Positions 18,190 to 27,070 are shown, counted from the first letter of the stretch. The stretch is 53,528 nt of DNA from Thermacetogenium sp. UBA4966 (GCA_002397275.1 DHAA01000035.1:1-53528), one strand, 5' to 3'. Translations and numbers: made by a program. The notes: generated by a model not told the origin, from the letters alone.

Positions 18190-19086
18190 TTACTCCAAAA
18201 CAGACTTAACGCCCTTCTTAGCAAAAAGCCCACTCGGTTTGAATACCAGAATTAGAATAATAATTGTGAGGCTTATGGCGTCTTGCCAGCCGGCGCCGAA
18301 TTGCATATATGAAAATGTCTCTAACAGGCCGACAATGAAGCCCCCCCAAATACTGGCGCCGACATTTCCCATTCCTACTAAAATACAAACGAACCAGGAT
18401 TTATATAGAGGGCCAATGCCCATTACCGGCGAAGCCGGAGTGATGGACAACAGGCTGGCTCCCGCCAGTCCCGCAAGGGCGCAGCTCAAGCCAAAAGTTA
18501 GCGTATGAATCCAATCCAAATTGATGCCAACCAGTTGGGACCCGGTCTCATCCAGGGATACAGCGCGTATAGCCCGCCCAATTCTTGTCTTATTGAGAAA
18601 CAGCCAAAAGATGACAATTGCCAAAACAGCGATAAGAAAACCGACCACTCTGTCATTGGCAATATTCATGGAGCCAATCTTAAGACTCCCTGACCAGAAA
18701 GCGGTAATTCCCCGATAAGTTGCTCCCCACGCCATCTTGGCGCCGTTTTGCATGATAATTGATATGCCCAGGGTCAATAAAAAGGTGTTCATAATCCACT
18801 GCTTTTTTGAGCGTTTTCTTAAAGTATAAAACAGCCCTTTTTCCACAATCACACCCAAGATAAAGGCGCCCGCCACCGCTACGATTATGCTTGCTATAGG
18901 ACCTAGATGGAAAACCGTATAAGAGAAAAAGGCTAAATAGGCTCCAAACATATAAAACTCACCGTGAGCAAAGTTAGGTATGTTCATGACGCCGAAAACT
19001 AAGGAAAGACCGACGGCCATTAAAGCATACAACCCGCCTCTAAGCACTCCCGTGAAAATAACATCAAGTAATTGTGATGGATCCAC
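18190..19086 (-). CDS. livH: Branched-chain-amino-acid-type ABC permease LivH
   Basis: 298 residues from a GTG start, with about eight hydrophobic segments and the LivH signature GLSLVFGVMNIPNFAHGEF near residue 22. The cytoplasmic coupling loop carries AIRAVSLDETGSQLVGIN. First gene of the transport part; livM follows after 25 bases. The 142 bases upstream hold only a weak CCCGG/CCGGG hairpin, so transcription may run in from the methyltransferase genes. Confidence 0.93.
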   Translation of the reverse strand: MDPSQLLDVIFTGVLRGGLYALMAVGLSLVFGVMNIPNFAHGEFYMFGAYLAFFSYTVFHLGPIASIIVAVAGAFILGVIVEKGLFYTLRKRSKKQWIMNTFLLTLGISIIMQNGAKMAWGATYRGITAFWSGSLKIGSMNIANDRVVGFLIAVLAIVIFWLFLNKTRIGRAIRAVSLDETGSQLVGINLDWIHTLTFGLSCALAGLAGASLLSITPASPVMGIGPLYKSWFVCILVGMGNVGASIWGGFIVGLLETFSYMQFGAGWQDAISLTIIILILVFKPSGLFAKKGVKSVLE

Positions 19087-19228
19087 TACTGCTTATCCCC
19101 CTCTCATAGACACATCTCAGATCAGATCTCGCTGCCACTGCTCCTTCCATACCCCTCTTTTTATAATCTGAAATTAGGATATGGCGACCCGGATCAGCGT
19201 ATGTGAAACCGGGCCCATAGATAGATTG

Positions 19229-20710
19229 CTAGACTTTTGCAGCCTCCGCCTCATCTACCAAAACCTGAAGCTTCTGCAAAACGTCGTCGGACAGTTTTTT
19301 AGGCACACTTTCCTGCAGCATCTGTTTAGCCCTGGCTCTCAATCTATCTCCATATGTTGTTTTCCCTTTATCGGACCATTGGCGGTAAATATCTCTATTG
19401 ATATCCCGCGGAATCCAAAACTCTTTTTTAAAATTCTTAAAGGTATGTTCTTCGGTTAGGAAATTACCGCCCGGGCCGACCTTATCGATGATATCTACCG
19501 CTAAGCTCTCCTCATCGATCCGCACCCCTTTAACGATGTTGCGCGACATGCCTATGATCTCATCCGCCATGACAAGAGCCTCCAGCGAACCGGAGAGCCC
19601 CGTTTCCAGGAAACCGCTGTCATGTACCAGGTTAGCTCCGCTTAAAGCCGCGCTGTGTAAGGAAAATGTATATTCGATAGCAGTTTGCTCATCTAAGATT
19701 TTAGAATCCGCGCAGCCGGCCGTACTCCAGGTAGGCAGCTGCAGATAGTGAAGGAAATCGGTCAAAGCGGCGTGCATCAGCGAAAATTCAGGCGAAGACC
19801 CATAGCAGTGGATCATGGTCTTCATATCCATATTAGTTGTTACGCCGCCGGCTATATAGGGCGCTCCCTCACGCTTGAGCTGATTGATAACCAGCCCGGC
19901 CAAATTATCGGCCGCGGCAACAACCAGAACTCCGGCCATACTGGCCGGGGCAGTAGCGCATCCCTGTACCCCCGGCGTATAAAGCTGCGGTAATCCTTTT
20001 TCAGACATATATAACAGGATCTCAACAGCCTCTTTGGAATGCCTGAGTGGTGTTGTCGGTTCGGCATAAACCACGACAAAGGGATTTTTTTGTAATGCTT
20101 CCGGGCTGCCGGCGACCGTTTCACACATGGAGATAATAGTTGCCATATTCGCTGCGTTATATCCCCAGGTTACAATGGGTTTGGTCGTATTCTGGAGCAT
20201 AGCGTGCACCTCATGCACATCCGCCAAACCGGAGGTGCAGTCTGAGATACAGGCTAAGGACATAGCAAAATCCATGTTCGGTAAAACTTCAACCAGTCTG
20301 GCCACGTCATAGACATCGCTCTTCAGTACCTTGCGCCGCTCCCCGGTTTGCAGGTCAAAAAAGTAGGGGTTCGTGGGCCCCGGGCCGAAATATGTATTGT
20401 TGCCTTCCAGAAACAACCTGCGCTTACCATTGCGGTCAGCCAGAACAACGCGTGATGGAGCGGCGCCGATTGCTCTCTCCACCAGGTGCGAAGGAATGCG
20501 CACCCTTAAGCCATCGGTCCAGCAACCGGCTTTCTTTAGCAACTCTACCGCCTCGGGGCAAAAAATCTCGCAACCAGTGCGCTCCAGCACTTCCAAAACA
20601 GCATTGTACAAGCGGGCGCACTGGCCGTCGGAAAGAACCTTACATTGGACTGAAACATGATCCGATTCATTGCTCCTACTGCACCTATTCCACAAAATGT
20701 CCACCCCCAT
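19229..20710 (-). CDS. MttB-family (non-pyrrolysine) corrinoid methyltransferase, paralogue 1
   Basis: 493 residues in one uninterrupted frame, so no in-frame amber codon for pyrrolysine as in archaeal trimethylamine methyltransferase. It aligns along its length with the MttB superfamily; conserved stretches include GPGPTNPYFFD, YAEPTTPLRHSKEA, MAGVLVVAAADNLAGLV, GANLVHDSGFLETG and IIDKVGPGGNFLTEEHT. Characterised non-Pyl members demethylate quaternary amines such as glycine betaine, proline betaine or carnitine, passing the methyl to a corrinoid protein. Its ATG overlaps the stop of the corrinoid protein gene by one base (TAATG), strong evidence for a partnership. Substrate not predictable. 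Confidence 0.92.
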   Translation of the reverse strand: MGVDILWNRCSRSNESDHVSVQCKVLSDGQCARLYNAVLEVLERTGCEIFCPEAVELLKKAGCWTDGLRVRIPSHLVERAIGAAPSRVVLADRNGKRRLFLEGNNTYFGPGPTNPYFFDLQTGERRKVLKSDVYDVARLVEVLPNMDFAMSLACISDCTSGLADVHEVHAMLQNTTKPIVTWGYNAANMATIISMCETVAGSPEALQKNPFVVVYAEPTTPLRHSKEAVEILLYMSEKGLPQLYTPGVQGCATAPASMAGVLVVAAADNLAGLVINQLKREGAPYIAGGVTTNMDMKTMIHCYGSSPEFSLMHAALTDFLHYLQLPTWSTAGCADSKILDEQTAIEYTFSLHSAALSGANLVHDSGFLETGLSGSLEALVMADEIIGMSRNIVKGVRIDEESLAVDIIDKVGPGGNFLTEEHTFKNFKKEFWIPRDINRDIYRQWSDKGKTTYGDRLRARAKQMLQESVPKKLSDDVLQKLQVLVDEAEAAKV

Positions 20711-21324
20711 TAAAAAATTAAACTTTTAGCAAGATCTACCGCAGTGACAGCATCAGGCGCATAACCGCTAGCGCCGATTTCATCGGCGAAGTCCTCGGTA
20801 ACAGGAGCGCCCCCGATCATCGTTTTCACTTTTCCGCCGATGGCCTGCACAGTCTCCCCCATTGTCTTCATAGTAGTGGTCAACAGAGCGGAAAGGCCTA
20901 TCAGATCAGGTTTTTCCTCTTCAATGACTTGCAAAAATCGATCTTTGGAAACATCAACTCCCAGGTCAATTACCTTAAAACCGGCGCCTTCCAACATCAT
21001 AACAACTAGGTTTTTACCGATATCATGCAGATCACCGGAAACAGTGCCGATAGCGATTTTACCGGGTGCTTCTGTTTCTTCTCCTTCCATTAACGGCTTG
21101 ACTGCCTGCAAACCGATTTTCATAGTATTGGCCGCCATCAGGACTTCCGGGACAAACATATCTCCCTCCTTCATCTTGCGGCCGACTTCATCCATACCCC
21201 TGATCAGAGCATTGTTAATGATATCCGCAGGCCGACACCCGGCGCTTAAGGCCCGTTGAATAACGCCTTCGATTTGATCCCGCTCACCCGTAAGCACACA
21301 CTCGTAAATAGCTTTTAATTCCAT
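20710..21324 (-). CDS. Methyltransferase cognate corrinoid protein (MttC/MtgC type)
   Basis: 204 residues, typical length. An N-terminal four-helix cap (about 1-85, with EVGRKMKEGDMFVPEVLMAA) precedes the B12-binding Rossmann domain. The cobalt-ligating motif is DLHDIGKN with His100, followed by the SALLTTTM (about 145) and GGAPVT (about 171) cofactor motifs. It carries the methyl group as methyl-Co(III). It lies between the two MttB paralogues, so one carrier may serve both. A GAAGGAGAGG site precedes the ATG. Confidence 0.95.
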   Translation of the reverse strand: MELKAIYECVLTGERDQIEGVIQRALSAGCRPADIINNALIRGMDEVGRKMKEGDMFVPEVLMAANTMKIGLQAVKPLMEGEETEAPGKIAIGTVSGDLHDIGKNLVVMMLEGAGFKVIDLGVDVSKDRFLQVIEEEKPDLIGLSALLTTTMKTMGETVQAIGGKVKTMIGGAPVTEDFADEIGASGYAPDAVTAVDLAKSLIF

Positions 21325-21394
21325 TGCTGTTCCTCTCCTTCGTAAGTTTTTTCAAACTGAAGCTGTCGGCTATAGTGCCGGCCAGAGTTTGTTA

Positions 21395-22816
21395 CTAGTT
21401 GTTGAAAAGTTTCTCCCATTTTTCTAACTCTTTGAGGATTTCCGGAGCAAGTGAAGGTACCTGGTGATGCTCTAGAGCTGAATTGATTTTGGCATGTATT
21501 TTGTCTTTCATCTCGGATGAATCTTCGTTTTTCATTTTGCGGCTGAACAGCTGCGGGTACCAAATCGATTTAAATTTGCTTGCGGTATTTTCTGTGGTCA
21601 GAAAATGGCCGCCCGGACCCACCTCCTTAATAACGTCTAGCGCCAACTCCTCGTTATTTACCTTGACACCCTGAACAAAATGCTTTAGCATTTCAATTAT
21701 TTCGTCAGCAAGCACCACCATCTCCGGCGCCACATTGATACAATGATCCAGTACCCCGACGTCATGGACGAGATTAGATCCGCTCAATAGCGCGGCGAAG
21801 CAAAACATCGTAACCTCCGCGATCGACTGTTCGTCAATGAATCTGGCATCACTAGTTCCCGCTGTCCCGTAAAAAGGCAATCCATACATATGAGCCAGCT
21901 CGGAGGATGCCGCCGTCAAAAGCGCAAATTCCGGCGCGCCGTAACTGCCGACAGTTGTACGCATATCCATAATTGACGGCATGGCCCCGTAGATGTACGG
22001 CGTTCCTTCATGGACAAGCTGACTAATTACTAAACCGGTTAAAACATCGGCATTACACTGCGCCAACGCTCCCGCAAAAGTGATCGGCGCGGTACCGCCC
22101 AGCATACAATAGGGCATATAAACAACAGGGATTCCATTCTCAGCGCTGATCCTGAGTTTTTCAGTGCTCGCTTCAGGATGAGACAAGGGAGGAATCGGCT
22201 CGCAGTAATAGAAAACAAACGGTTTTTCTCGCAACTTTTTCTTGCCGCCGGCCACCAGCGCTGCAATTTCCAGAACATCTTTTAAGCCTTGGAGATCATT
22301 AGATGAAAAATTGATAGGTTTTCTGAAGTTCTTTACAGTCTCAATAAAAGCGGCTTGCGTTTGGTACCGGGTGGGTACGTCTGAACTTAGGCCTACTGAT
22401 AGTACAAAGTCAATATTAGAGAGATACTCGGCCAGCGTAGACATCAATTTAGTATCTTTTCTAAGGAACTTGCGGGCCTTTCCTGAAAAGGGGTCAAGGA
22501 TTTCCAGTTGGTCGGAGTGAGTACCGAAAATAGTGTTATCTTTATTGACTTGCACATATGGTTCTCCATCTCGGGAAAATAAAGTGAACTCCCCGGGAAC
22601 TGCCTTCAACGCTTGTTCAACTAATGAAACAGGGATTCTTACGCGCCCATCTCCCGCCGTGCGGGCTCCGTGATCCAGCAATAGTTGGAGAACCTGCTCC
22701 CCCTTGATTTGTAAACCGATTTCGTCCATGATAGTGAGGCTTGCTTCATGTATTTTTTTGCAATTTTCCTTTCCAAGAATATTAAAATAAATAGTGGCAG
22801 GCACAGTATCCTTCAT
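21395..22816 (-). CDS. MttB-family (non-pyrrolysine) corrinoid methyltransferase, paralogue 2
   Basis: 473 residues, uninterrupted, hence also without a pyrrolysine codon. It is clearly homologous to paralogue 1 but quite divergent: shared landmarks include YCEPIPPLSHPEAS, GTPYIYGAMPSIMDM, GSNLVHDVGVLDH and VIKEVGPGGHFLTTENT. It is the first gene after the -24/-12 promoter candidate at 22936 and precedes the corrinoid protein gene by 70 bases. The two paralogues could remove successive methyl groups, act on two substrates or form a mixed complex; sequence alone does not decide. Confidence 0.92.
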   Translation of the reverse strand: MKDTVPATIYFNILGKENCKKIHEASLTIMDEIGLQIKGEQVLQLLLDHGARTAGDGRVRIPVSLVEQALKAVPGEFTLFSRDGEPYVQVNKDNTIFGTHSDQLEILDPFSGKARKFLRKDTKLMSTLAEYLSNIDFVLSVGLSSDVPTRYQTQAAFIETVKNFRKPINFSSNDLQGLKDVLEIAALVAGGKKKLREKPFVFYYCEPIPPLSHPEASTEKLRISAENGIPVVYMPYCMLGGTAPITFAGALAQCNADVLTGLVISQLVHEGTPYIYGAMPSIMDMRTTVGSYGAPEFALLTAASSELAHMYGLPFYGTAGTSDARFIDEQSIAEVTMFCFAALLSGSNLVHDVGVLDHCINVAPEMVVLADEIIEMLKHFVQGVKVNNEELALDVIKEVGPGGHFLTTENTASKFKSIWYPQLFSRKMKNEDSSEMKDKIHAKINSALEHHQVPSLAPEILKELEKWEKLFNN

Positions 22817-22935
22817 CAGTCAAGACCCCCCTTCGACATAATTCGACACTTCGCTTTATGAAACTTCAGTTTTTTAATACTGCTTTCCTCCGATCACTTA
22901 GTCGAAGCTACATAAACTACATAAATAAATAGATT

Positions 22936-22951
22936 TGCAAATTTTATGCCT
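22936..22951 (-). promoter_or_regulatory. Sigma-54 (-24/-12) promoter candidate for the methyltransferase genes
   Basis: On the minus strand AGGCAT, five bases, then TTGCA. The invariant GG and GC are correctly spaced against the consensus TGGCAC-N5-TTGCW. It lies about 120 bases upstream of the paralogue 2 start and about 107 bases downstream of the palindrome at 23058, a normal enhancer distance. Confidence 0.6.
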
Positions 22952-23057
22952 ATCATCATTGACCCCCGTATGCTCTGTTTTTTCATGAATATCGGCCGTT
23001 TTTTTCACAAAATAGTAAAAGGGCGGCTGTTTTTGCTCAATCAGCAATTTTCCTTGC

Positions 23058-23071
23058 GCAAAATATTTTGC
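23058..23071. promoter_or_regulatory. Palindrome GCAAAATATTTTGC, candidate enhancer site
   Basis: A perfect 14-bp palindrome touching the stop codon of the OCD-family gene and upstream of the -24/-12 element at 22936. A one-base variant (GCAAGATATTTTGC) sits at 25545 upstream of the second such promoter. Best read as the binding site of the neighbouring Fis-type sigma-54 activator. Confidence 0.6.
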
Positions 23072-24087
23072 TACCAGGTCAGCGGGGACAACCATGTTCC
23101 AATTTCCAATTCTTTCGCCACATCATAGATTTTTTTAGCGATATAGATATCATGGAGAGCTAAACCAAAGTTTATGGCCATAATGTTCTCCTCATCGCTT
23201 TCTCTCCCTATCCTTTTACCCGCGCACAGCTCGTCAAGATGCGCGCATACCTGTGGAACTCTGCCACTAAAGCTGAAACCCCTTTCCAGTGTTTTTAGTT
23301 GAGTACAATTGTCGGTTGAAATCTTATCCATTCTTAAAATCGTTTCCCGACCGATCAAACACAATAAATCCAAAGGCGCTATAAAGCTTCCCCTTTCAGG
23401 CAGCCATTCGTCTTTAATCTGTACGGCAGGTTTTTCTGTAACAACCGTGGCCGTAATTAAGATATCCACATCTGTCACGGCCTCTTCGACTGACCGGCAG
23501 GGCACAATTTTCCCCCTGAATTCGTCAGACATTGTTCTGATATATGTCTTTGCCGCATCCGGATTAATATCATATATTTTTACTAGATCTAGATGCGGAA
23601 GAACCAGCTGCAGCATTCTCAAGTTTTCTCGACCTTGGACGCCGACGCCGATTATCCCTATAGTGCGCGCATCTTTACGCGCCAAATATTTTGCGCTAAC
23701 CGCGGTAACTGCAGCAGTTCGCTTGGAAATAATATAGAAACCGTCCATAACTACATAAGGCAAACCATTTTTGATATCGCTTAAAACGATCATCCCGGAA
23801 TACTGATTTAATCCCTTGCCGCGATTGTTAGGATAATATGATGACCAGTTAAACCCGACGGCGCCCAGCTTTTCCACCCAACCGGCGCCGGCATTGAGAT
23901 AAGCATCCGGGTGCAGAGTAATACTCATCCTGGGAACAAGATCAACTTTGCCGAGGCTCTGCTGCCACAGGCTGTCGGAAATGCAGTTAATGAAGTCTTC
24001 ATCAGTCAAGCCGGCAGATTTAACATCATCCATGGTCAGATATAGTATTTTAGGCATTTCTCCATAGTGAATTATTCCAAAGGACAT
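23071..24087 (-). CDS. Ornithine cyclodeaminase / mu-crystallin family dehydrogenase
   Basis: About 339 residues from the ATG at 24087, which has GGGTGAG six bases upstream; an ATG at 24093 and TTG at 24102 are alternatives. The NAD(P)-binding motif is GIIGVGVQGRENLRML (about residue 135), and the N-terminal part has the family's KIL/TMDD layout. The family covers ornithine cyclodeaminase, alanine dehydrogenase, delta-1-pyrroline-2-carboxylate reductase and other imine reductases. Next to a proline-racemase-family gene and MttB genes, an imine reductase/oxidase of a cyclic or N-methyl amino acid is plausible. Reaction not determined. Confidence 0.88.
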   Translation of the reverse strand: MSFGIIHYGEMPKILYLTMDDVKSAGLTDEDFINCISDSLWQQSLGKVDLVPRMSITLHPDAYLNAGAGWVEKLGAVGFNWSSYYPNNRGKGLNQYSGMIVLSDIKNGLPYVVMDGFYIISKRTAAVTAVSAKYLARKDARTIGIIGVGVQGRENLRMLQLVLPHLDLVKIYDINPDAAKTYIRTMSDEFRGKIVPCRSVEEAVTDVDILITATVVTEKPAVQIKDEWLPERGSFIAPLDLLCLIGRETILRMDKISTDNCTQLKTLERGFSFSGRVPQVCAHLDELCAGKRIGRESDEENIMAINFGLALHDIYIAKKIYDVAKELEIGTWLSPLTW

Positions 24088-24112
24088 TTCCATCTCACCC
24101 AATTTCTTTAAT

Positions 24113-24149
24113 CGCCTTTATCCCCACCATATAGATGGGGATAAAGGCG
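24113..24149. other. Perfect 13-bp stem-loop between the opine-dehydrogenase-like and OCD-family genes
   Basis: CGCCTTTATCCCC and GGGGATAAAGGCG flank an 11-base loop. No T-run follows on either strand, so it is not a standard terminator. In the minus-strand transcript it sits just before the ribosome site of the OCD-family gene and could be an mRNA processing or stabilising element. Confidence 0.75.
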
Positions 24150-24171
24150 GACAATCAAGACTTTTAAGTAC

Positions 24172-25392
24172 TTATTTTTTGTAGATACCTTCGTGGAGAT
24201 AATTATTCATCTCTTCCTTCGTCATCTGCCCGATGCCCAGATAATTCAGGGTATATCCCTCAGCGTAAAAATCCCGGTTAAGCATAGCTGAAGCGATATT
24301 GATCATGGCGTCGACAACAGGTGTCTTGACGCCATATTTTTTGCCCAGTTCATGATAAATATGGCATCCTACCGGAATATCTTCGGTGATGTATCTGTTA
24401 TCCACCGAAAAAGGCCCTGTACCGTACTGAATATAGTCCTGTTGATCGAAGGGGATTACATAATCCGGACCCATGTACTCGCATCCCAAAATGTTTTCTC
24501 TGGAGAAGAATTGCTCTTTTTCAAAGTATTGGATCCCAACCCCCATCGCTTTTGCGAGAGCGCATTCCTCCTGATAAAATGCGTACTGCACCTGTGATAT
24601 AGAGGGACAATAGGCGTGAGAATAAATGGAGTATTTGAATTTGTCATCCCCATAGATCACTCCCCAGTTCTCCATAACGGCAACGCCTAAGATAGTGCCT
24701 GGACAGTGCAGAACAGGGTTGACATTGCTGAATCCCGTATCCATTACAGTGTCGCCGCCAACCGGCCCGCCGCCGGATGTAACGGCATCCATACATCCCA
24801 TGTATTTTGCGCTTTCCAGAAAATCGTCCTGGTCTAAGGAAGGGAGAGAGGCCCCCCTCAATGTGATGGCGCGGTAATAAGCCCGCACGCTCGGCAGGAT
24901 GACTCCACCCTTGATATCGACTCTGCTGCCATACGTGGAACTTGACCAACCGCCGATGATTACTTTCTTCTCACATCCGGCTTCCCTCATCATTTTTCTT
25001 AAAACCAAACTCCCGTAATTATCCGGGAAAATATGAATCACCATTCCGTCTTCCAGAGCGGGGATCAACTTTTCAAAAAAAGGGCGGTGGCCGATAGCCG
25101 GCGTCGTAACGATAACTATCCCCGCGCCCTCCACAGCCTCGGCGACATCGGTTGTAACACGGTCGAATGTTGCCTGACCAGAGCGATGAAAGCCATAGAG
25201 ATTCAGCTGATCGCCATAAAACTTGATGCCTTTTTCTTTAACACCGAACAGCGTCTTTTCTGCAAAGGGCTCCAAATCACAGATGCGCACTTTTTGTCCG
25301 GCAAGAGCGCAGTCCGCGGCCATGGCCTTTCCTACCCCTCCGGCCCCCAGCACGGCGACCGGTTTTCCCTTCAAATACGACATATCACTCAT
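24172..25392 (-). CDS. Opine (octopine/nopaline) dehydrogenase-fold NAD(P) enzyme
   Basis: 406 residues from an ATG preceded by AAGGAGG. The Rossmann motif VLGAGGVGKAMAADCA lies at about residue 14. A second, helical domain carries NPVLHCPG (His about 228), matching the catalytic histidine region of octopine dehydrogenases. These enzymes reductively condense an amino acid with a 2-oxo acid, or run backwards to split opines. It is the first gene downstream of the -24/-12 promoter at 25448. I infer oxidative cleavage or formation of an N-(carboxyalkyl) amino acid, but a different substrate is quite possible. Confidence 0.85.
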   Translation of the reverse strand: MSDMSYLKGKPVAVLGAGGVGKAMAADCALAGQKVRICDLEPFAEKTLFGVKEKGIKFYGDQLNLYGFHRSGQATFDRVTTDVAEAVEGAGIVIVTTPAIGHRPFFEKLIPALEDGMVIHIFPDNYGSLVLRKMMREAGCEKKVIIGGWSSSTYGSRVDIKGGVILPSVRAYYRAITLRGASLPSLDQDDFLESAKYMGCMDAVTSGGGPVGGDTVMDTGFSNVNPVLHCPGTILGVAVMENWGVIYGDDKFKYSIYSHAYCPSISQVQYAFYQEECALAKAMGVGIQYFEKEQFFSRENILGCEYMGPDYVIPFDQQDYIQYGTGPFSVDNRYITEDIPVGCHIYHELGKKYGVKTPVVDAMINIASAMLNRDFYAEGYTLNYLGIGQMTKEEMNNYLHEGIYKK

Positions 25393-25447
25393 CGATATTC
25401 CTCCTTATGTAATAAAAATTGGTCGTTGCCCTTCACATCTACCTACA

Positions 25448-25463
25448 AGCAAAATACTTGCCA
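25448..25463 (-). promoter_or_regulatory. Sigma-54 (-24/-12) promoter for the opine-dehydrogenase-like gene
   Basis: On the minus strand TGGCAA, five bases, then TTGCT: one base off the consensus TGGCAC-N5-TTGCW with exact spacing. Transcription would start near 25436, leaving a leader of about 45 bases. A GCAAGATATTTTGC palindrome lies about 82 bases upstream. Confidence 0.8.
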
Positions 25464-25544
25464 GCTGAAAAACAAACGCAATGATGTGTTTTTAGCCTTT
25501 CCAGCCGTTTAATAGCGCCAAGATAGCCGCAATTTATTTTGCGC

Positions 25545-25558
25545 GCAAGATATTTTGC
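25545..25558. promoter_or_regulatory. Palindrome GCAAGATATTTTGC, candidate enhancer site
   Basis: Inverted repeat GCAA-N6-TTGC between the divergent opine-dehydrogenase-like and activator genes. It matches the 23058 palindrome at 13 of 14 positions. Its location allows both enhancer action on the minus-strand promoter and autoregulation of the activator, whose start lies 67 bases away. Confidence 0.6.
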
Positions 25559-25624
25559 TTAAAAAAAGGAAAACGCACTCACAATAGCGAAAACTAGTTC
25601 ATTACATAAATAAGGGTGGTCATT

Positions 25625-27070
25625 TTGAAGGATACGAACAGGGAATCTGGTTTGGAAGAAGAACTTAAAGAGATCAAACAGCAAAAAAAATTACTGTTTA
25701 AAGCCCTTGACGTTCTTGAAGAAGGCATTCATATGATCGATAGCGGCGGGCGTACCATTCTCTATACACGGGGATGCGAAAAAATTGAACACTCCAAAAG
25801 CGATTATGTAATAGGGAAACATATTTCCGAAGCATATGAACTCAATGATGAAACAAGTGTTTTGCTCAAGGTTTTAAAATCGGGAATTACAATCAAAAAT
25901 CACCATACAATCTATATAACATCTCAAGGCAAGAGAGTGGATATTATTACCAACACCTACCCGATTTATGCGAACGGAAGAGTTATTGCCGCCGTATCGG
26001 TCAACCGAGATATTACAAAAGTTGGCGAACTGACGAAAAAGGTTATTAAACTGCAAAAGGATCTATACTCCGGACAACAAAAAAGACGGGAAAATGCCAA
26101 TGGGACTGTCTTCGATTTCCAGGATATCATCGGCGAAAGCACGCCGATCAAACAAGCTATCCATATCGCCAAAAAATTTGCGCGCAACCTTTCCCCGGTG
26201 TTTATTCAAGGAGAAACAGGAACAGGCAAGGAATTGTTTGCACAAAGCGTTCATAATTACAGTCCGAGAGCAAGCGGGCCTTTAGTGGCTGTAAACTGCG
26301 CCGCCATACCTGAGTCGCTCTTGGAAGGCATCCTTTTCGGTACCTGTAAGGGAGCTTTTACCGGCGCTGAGGATAAACGGGGCCTTTTTGAAGAAGCGGC
26401 CGCAGGGACTCTCTTTCTTGATGAAATCAACTCCATGAGTATGCTTTTGCAGACAAAGCTGCTCCGGGTTCTGCAAAACAAGACTGTGCGCAGGGTGGGA
26501 GGAAATAAAGAGATCCGGGTTGATCCTCGCATTATCAGCGCTACCAATGTGGACCCTATCGAATCCATAACAAAAAGCCATTTACGCAACGACTTGTTTT
26601 ACCGTCTTGCCGTAACCACTCTGATCGTACCGCCCTTGCGCGATCGCTTGGACGACATCCCGCTCCTCACAAAATTTTTTATCGAAAAAAACAATAAAAT
26701 GATGGGTAAAAATATACAAAATATTTCTGAAGACGTTTTGGAAATATTCAGTAAGTACAACTGGCCCGGTAATGTCAGAGAGTTGGAACATGTGATTGAA
26801 CATGCCATGAATATGGCGGAAGTCTCAGACACAGACTTGCATATCCAGCACTTACCACCTCACCTACGCGAAAAATTTATGCACAAGCATCATTTTTATA
26901 AAGATTATAAAGTTCAAAATCTGCCACAAACCCTGTTTGACATAGAAAGAGATATAATTTCGCAAGAACTTTCAAAAAATGATAATAACATTACCAAAAC
27001 AGCTCAAGCGCTGGGTGTGTCAAGACAATATCTGCAGTACCGTTTGAAGAGGCTGGATATTAACAAATAG
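25625..27070 (+). CDS. Sigma-54-dependent transcriptional activator with PAS sensor domain
   Basis: The TTG at 25625 is preferred because AGGGTGGT lies just upstream; a GTG at 25616 overlaps that site. About 481 residues: a coiled start, a PAS-like sensor (about 25-135), an AAA+ domain with Walker A GETGTGKE (about 196), the sigma-54 contact loop GAFTGA (about 242) and Walker B LFLDEINSM, and a C-terminal Fis-type helix-turn-helix (TKTAQALGVSRQYLQYRLKR). There is no response-regulator receiver domain, so it probably senses a small molecule directly. Divergent from the catabolic genes, with two -24/-12 promoters there. Likely the substrate-responsive activator of the island. Confidence 0.95.
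   Translation: MKDTNRESGLEEELKEIKQQKKLLFKALDVLEEGIHMIDSGGRTILYTRGCEKIEHSKSDYVIGKHISEAYELNDETSVLLKVLKSGITIKNHHTIYITSQGKRVDIITNTYPIYANGRVIAAVSVNRDITKVGELTKKVIKLQKDLYSGQQKRRENANGTVFDFQDIIGESTPIKQAIHIAKKFARNLSPVFIQGETGTGKELFAQSVHNYSPRASGPLVAVNCAAIPESLLEGILFGTCKGAFTGAEDKRGLFEEAAAGTLFLDEINSMSMLLQTKLLRVLQNKTVRRVGGNKEIRVDPRIISATNVDPIESITKSHLRNDLFYRLAVTTLIVPPLRDRLDDIPLLTKFFIEKNNKMMGKNIQNISEDVLEIFSKYNWPGNVRELEHVIEHAMNMAEVSDTDLHIQHLPPHLREKFMHKHHFYKDYKVQNLPQTLFDIERDIISQELSKNDNNITKTAQALGVSRQYLQYRLKRLDINK

Noticed and set aside
19087..19228. Terminator or sigma-54 promoter between the second methyltransferase gene and livH
   Set aside because: Only a five-pair CCCGG/CCGGG hairpin without T-run and no sequence with GG and GC at -24/-12 spacing was found.
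19229..22816. Pyrrolysine-containing trimethylamine methyltransferase (MttB)
   Set aside because: Both frames run full length without an internal amber codon, and no pyl genes are present.
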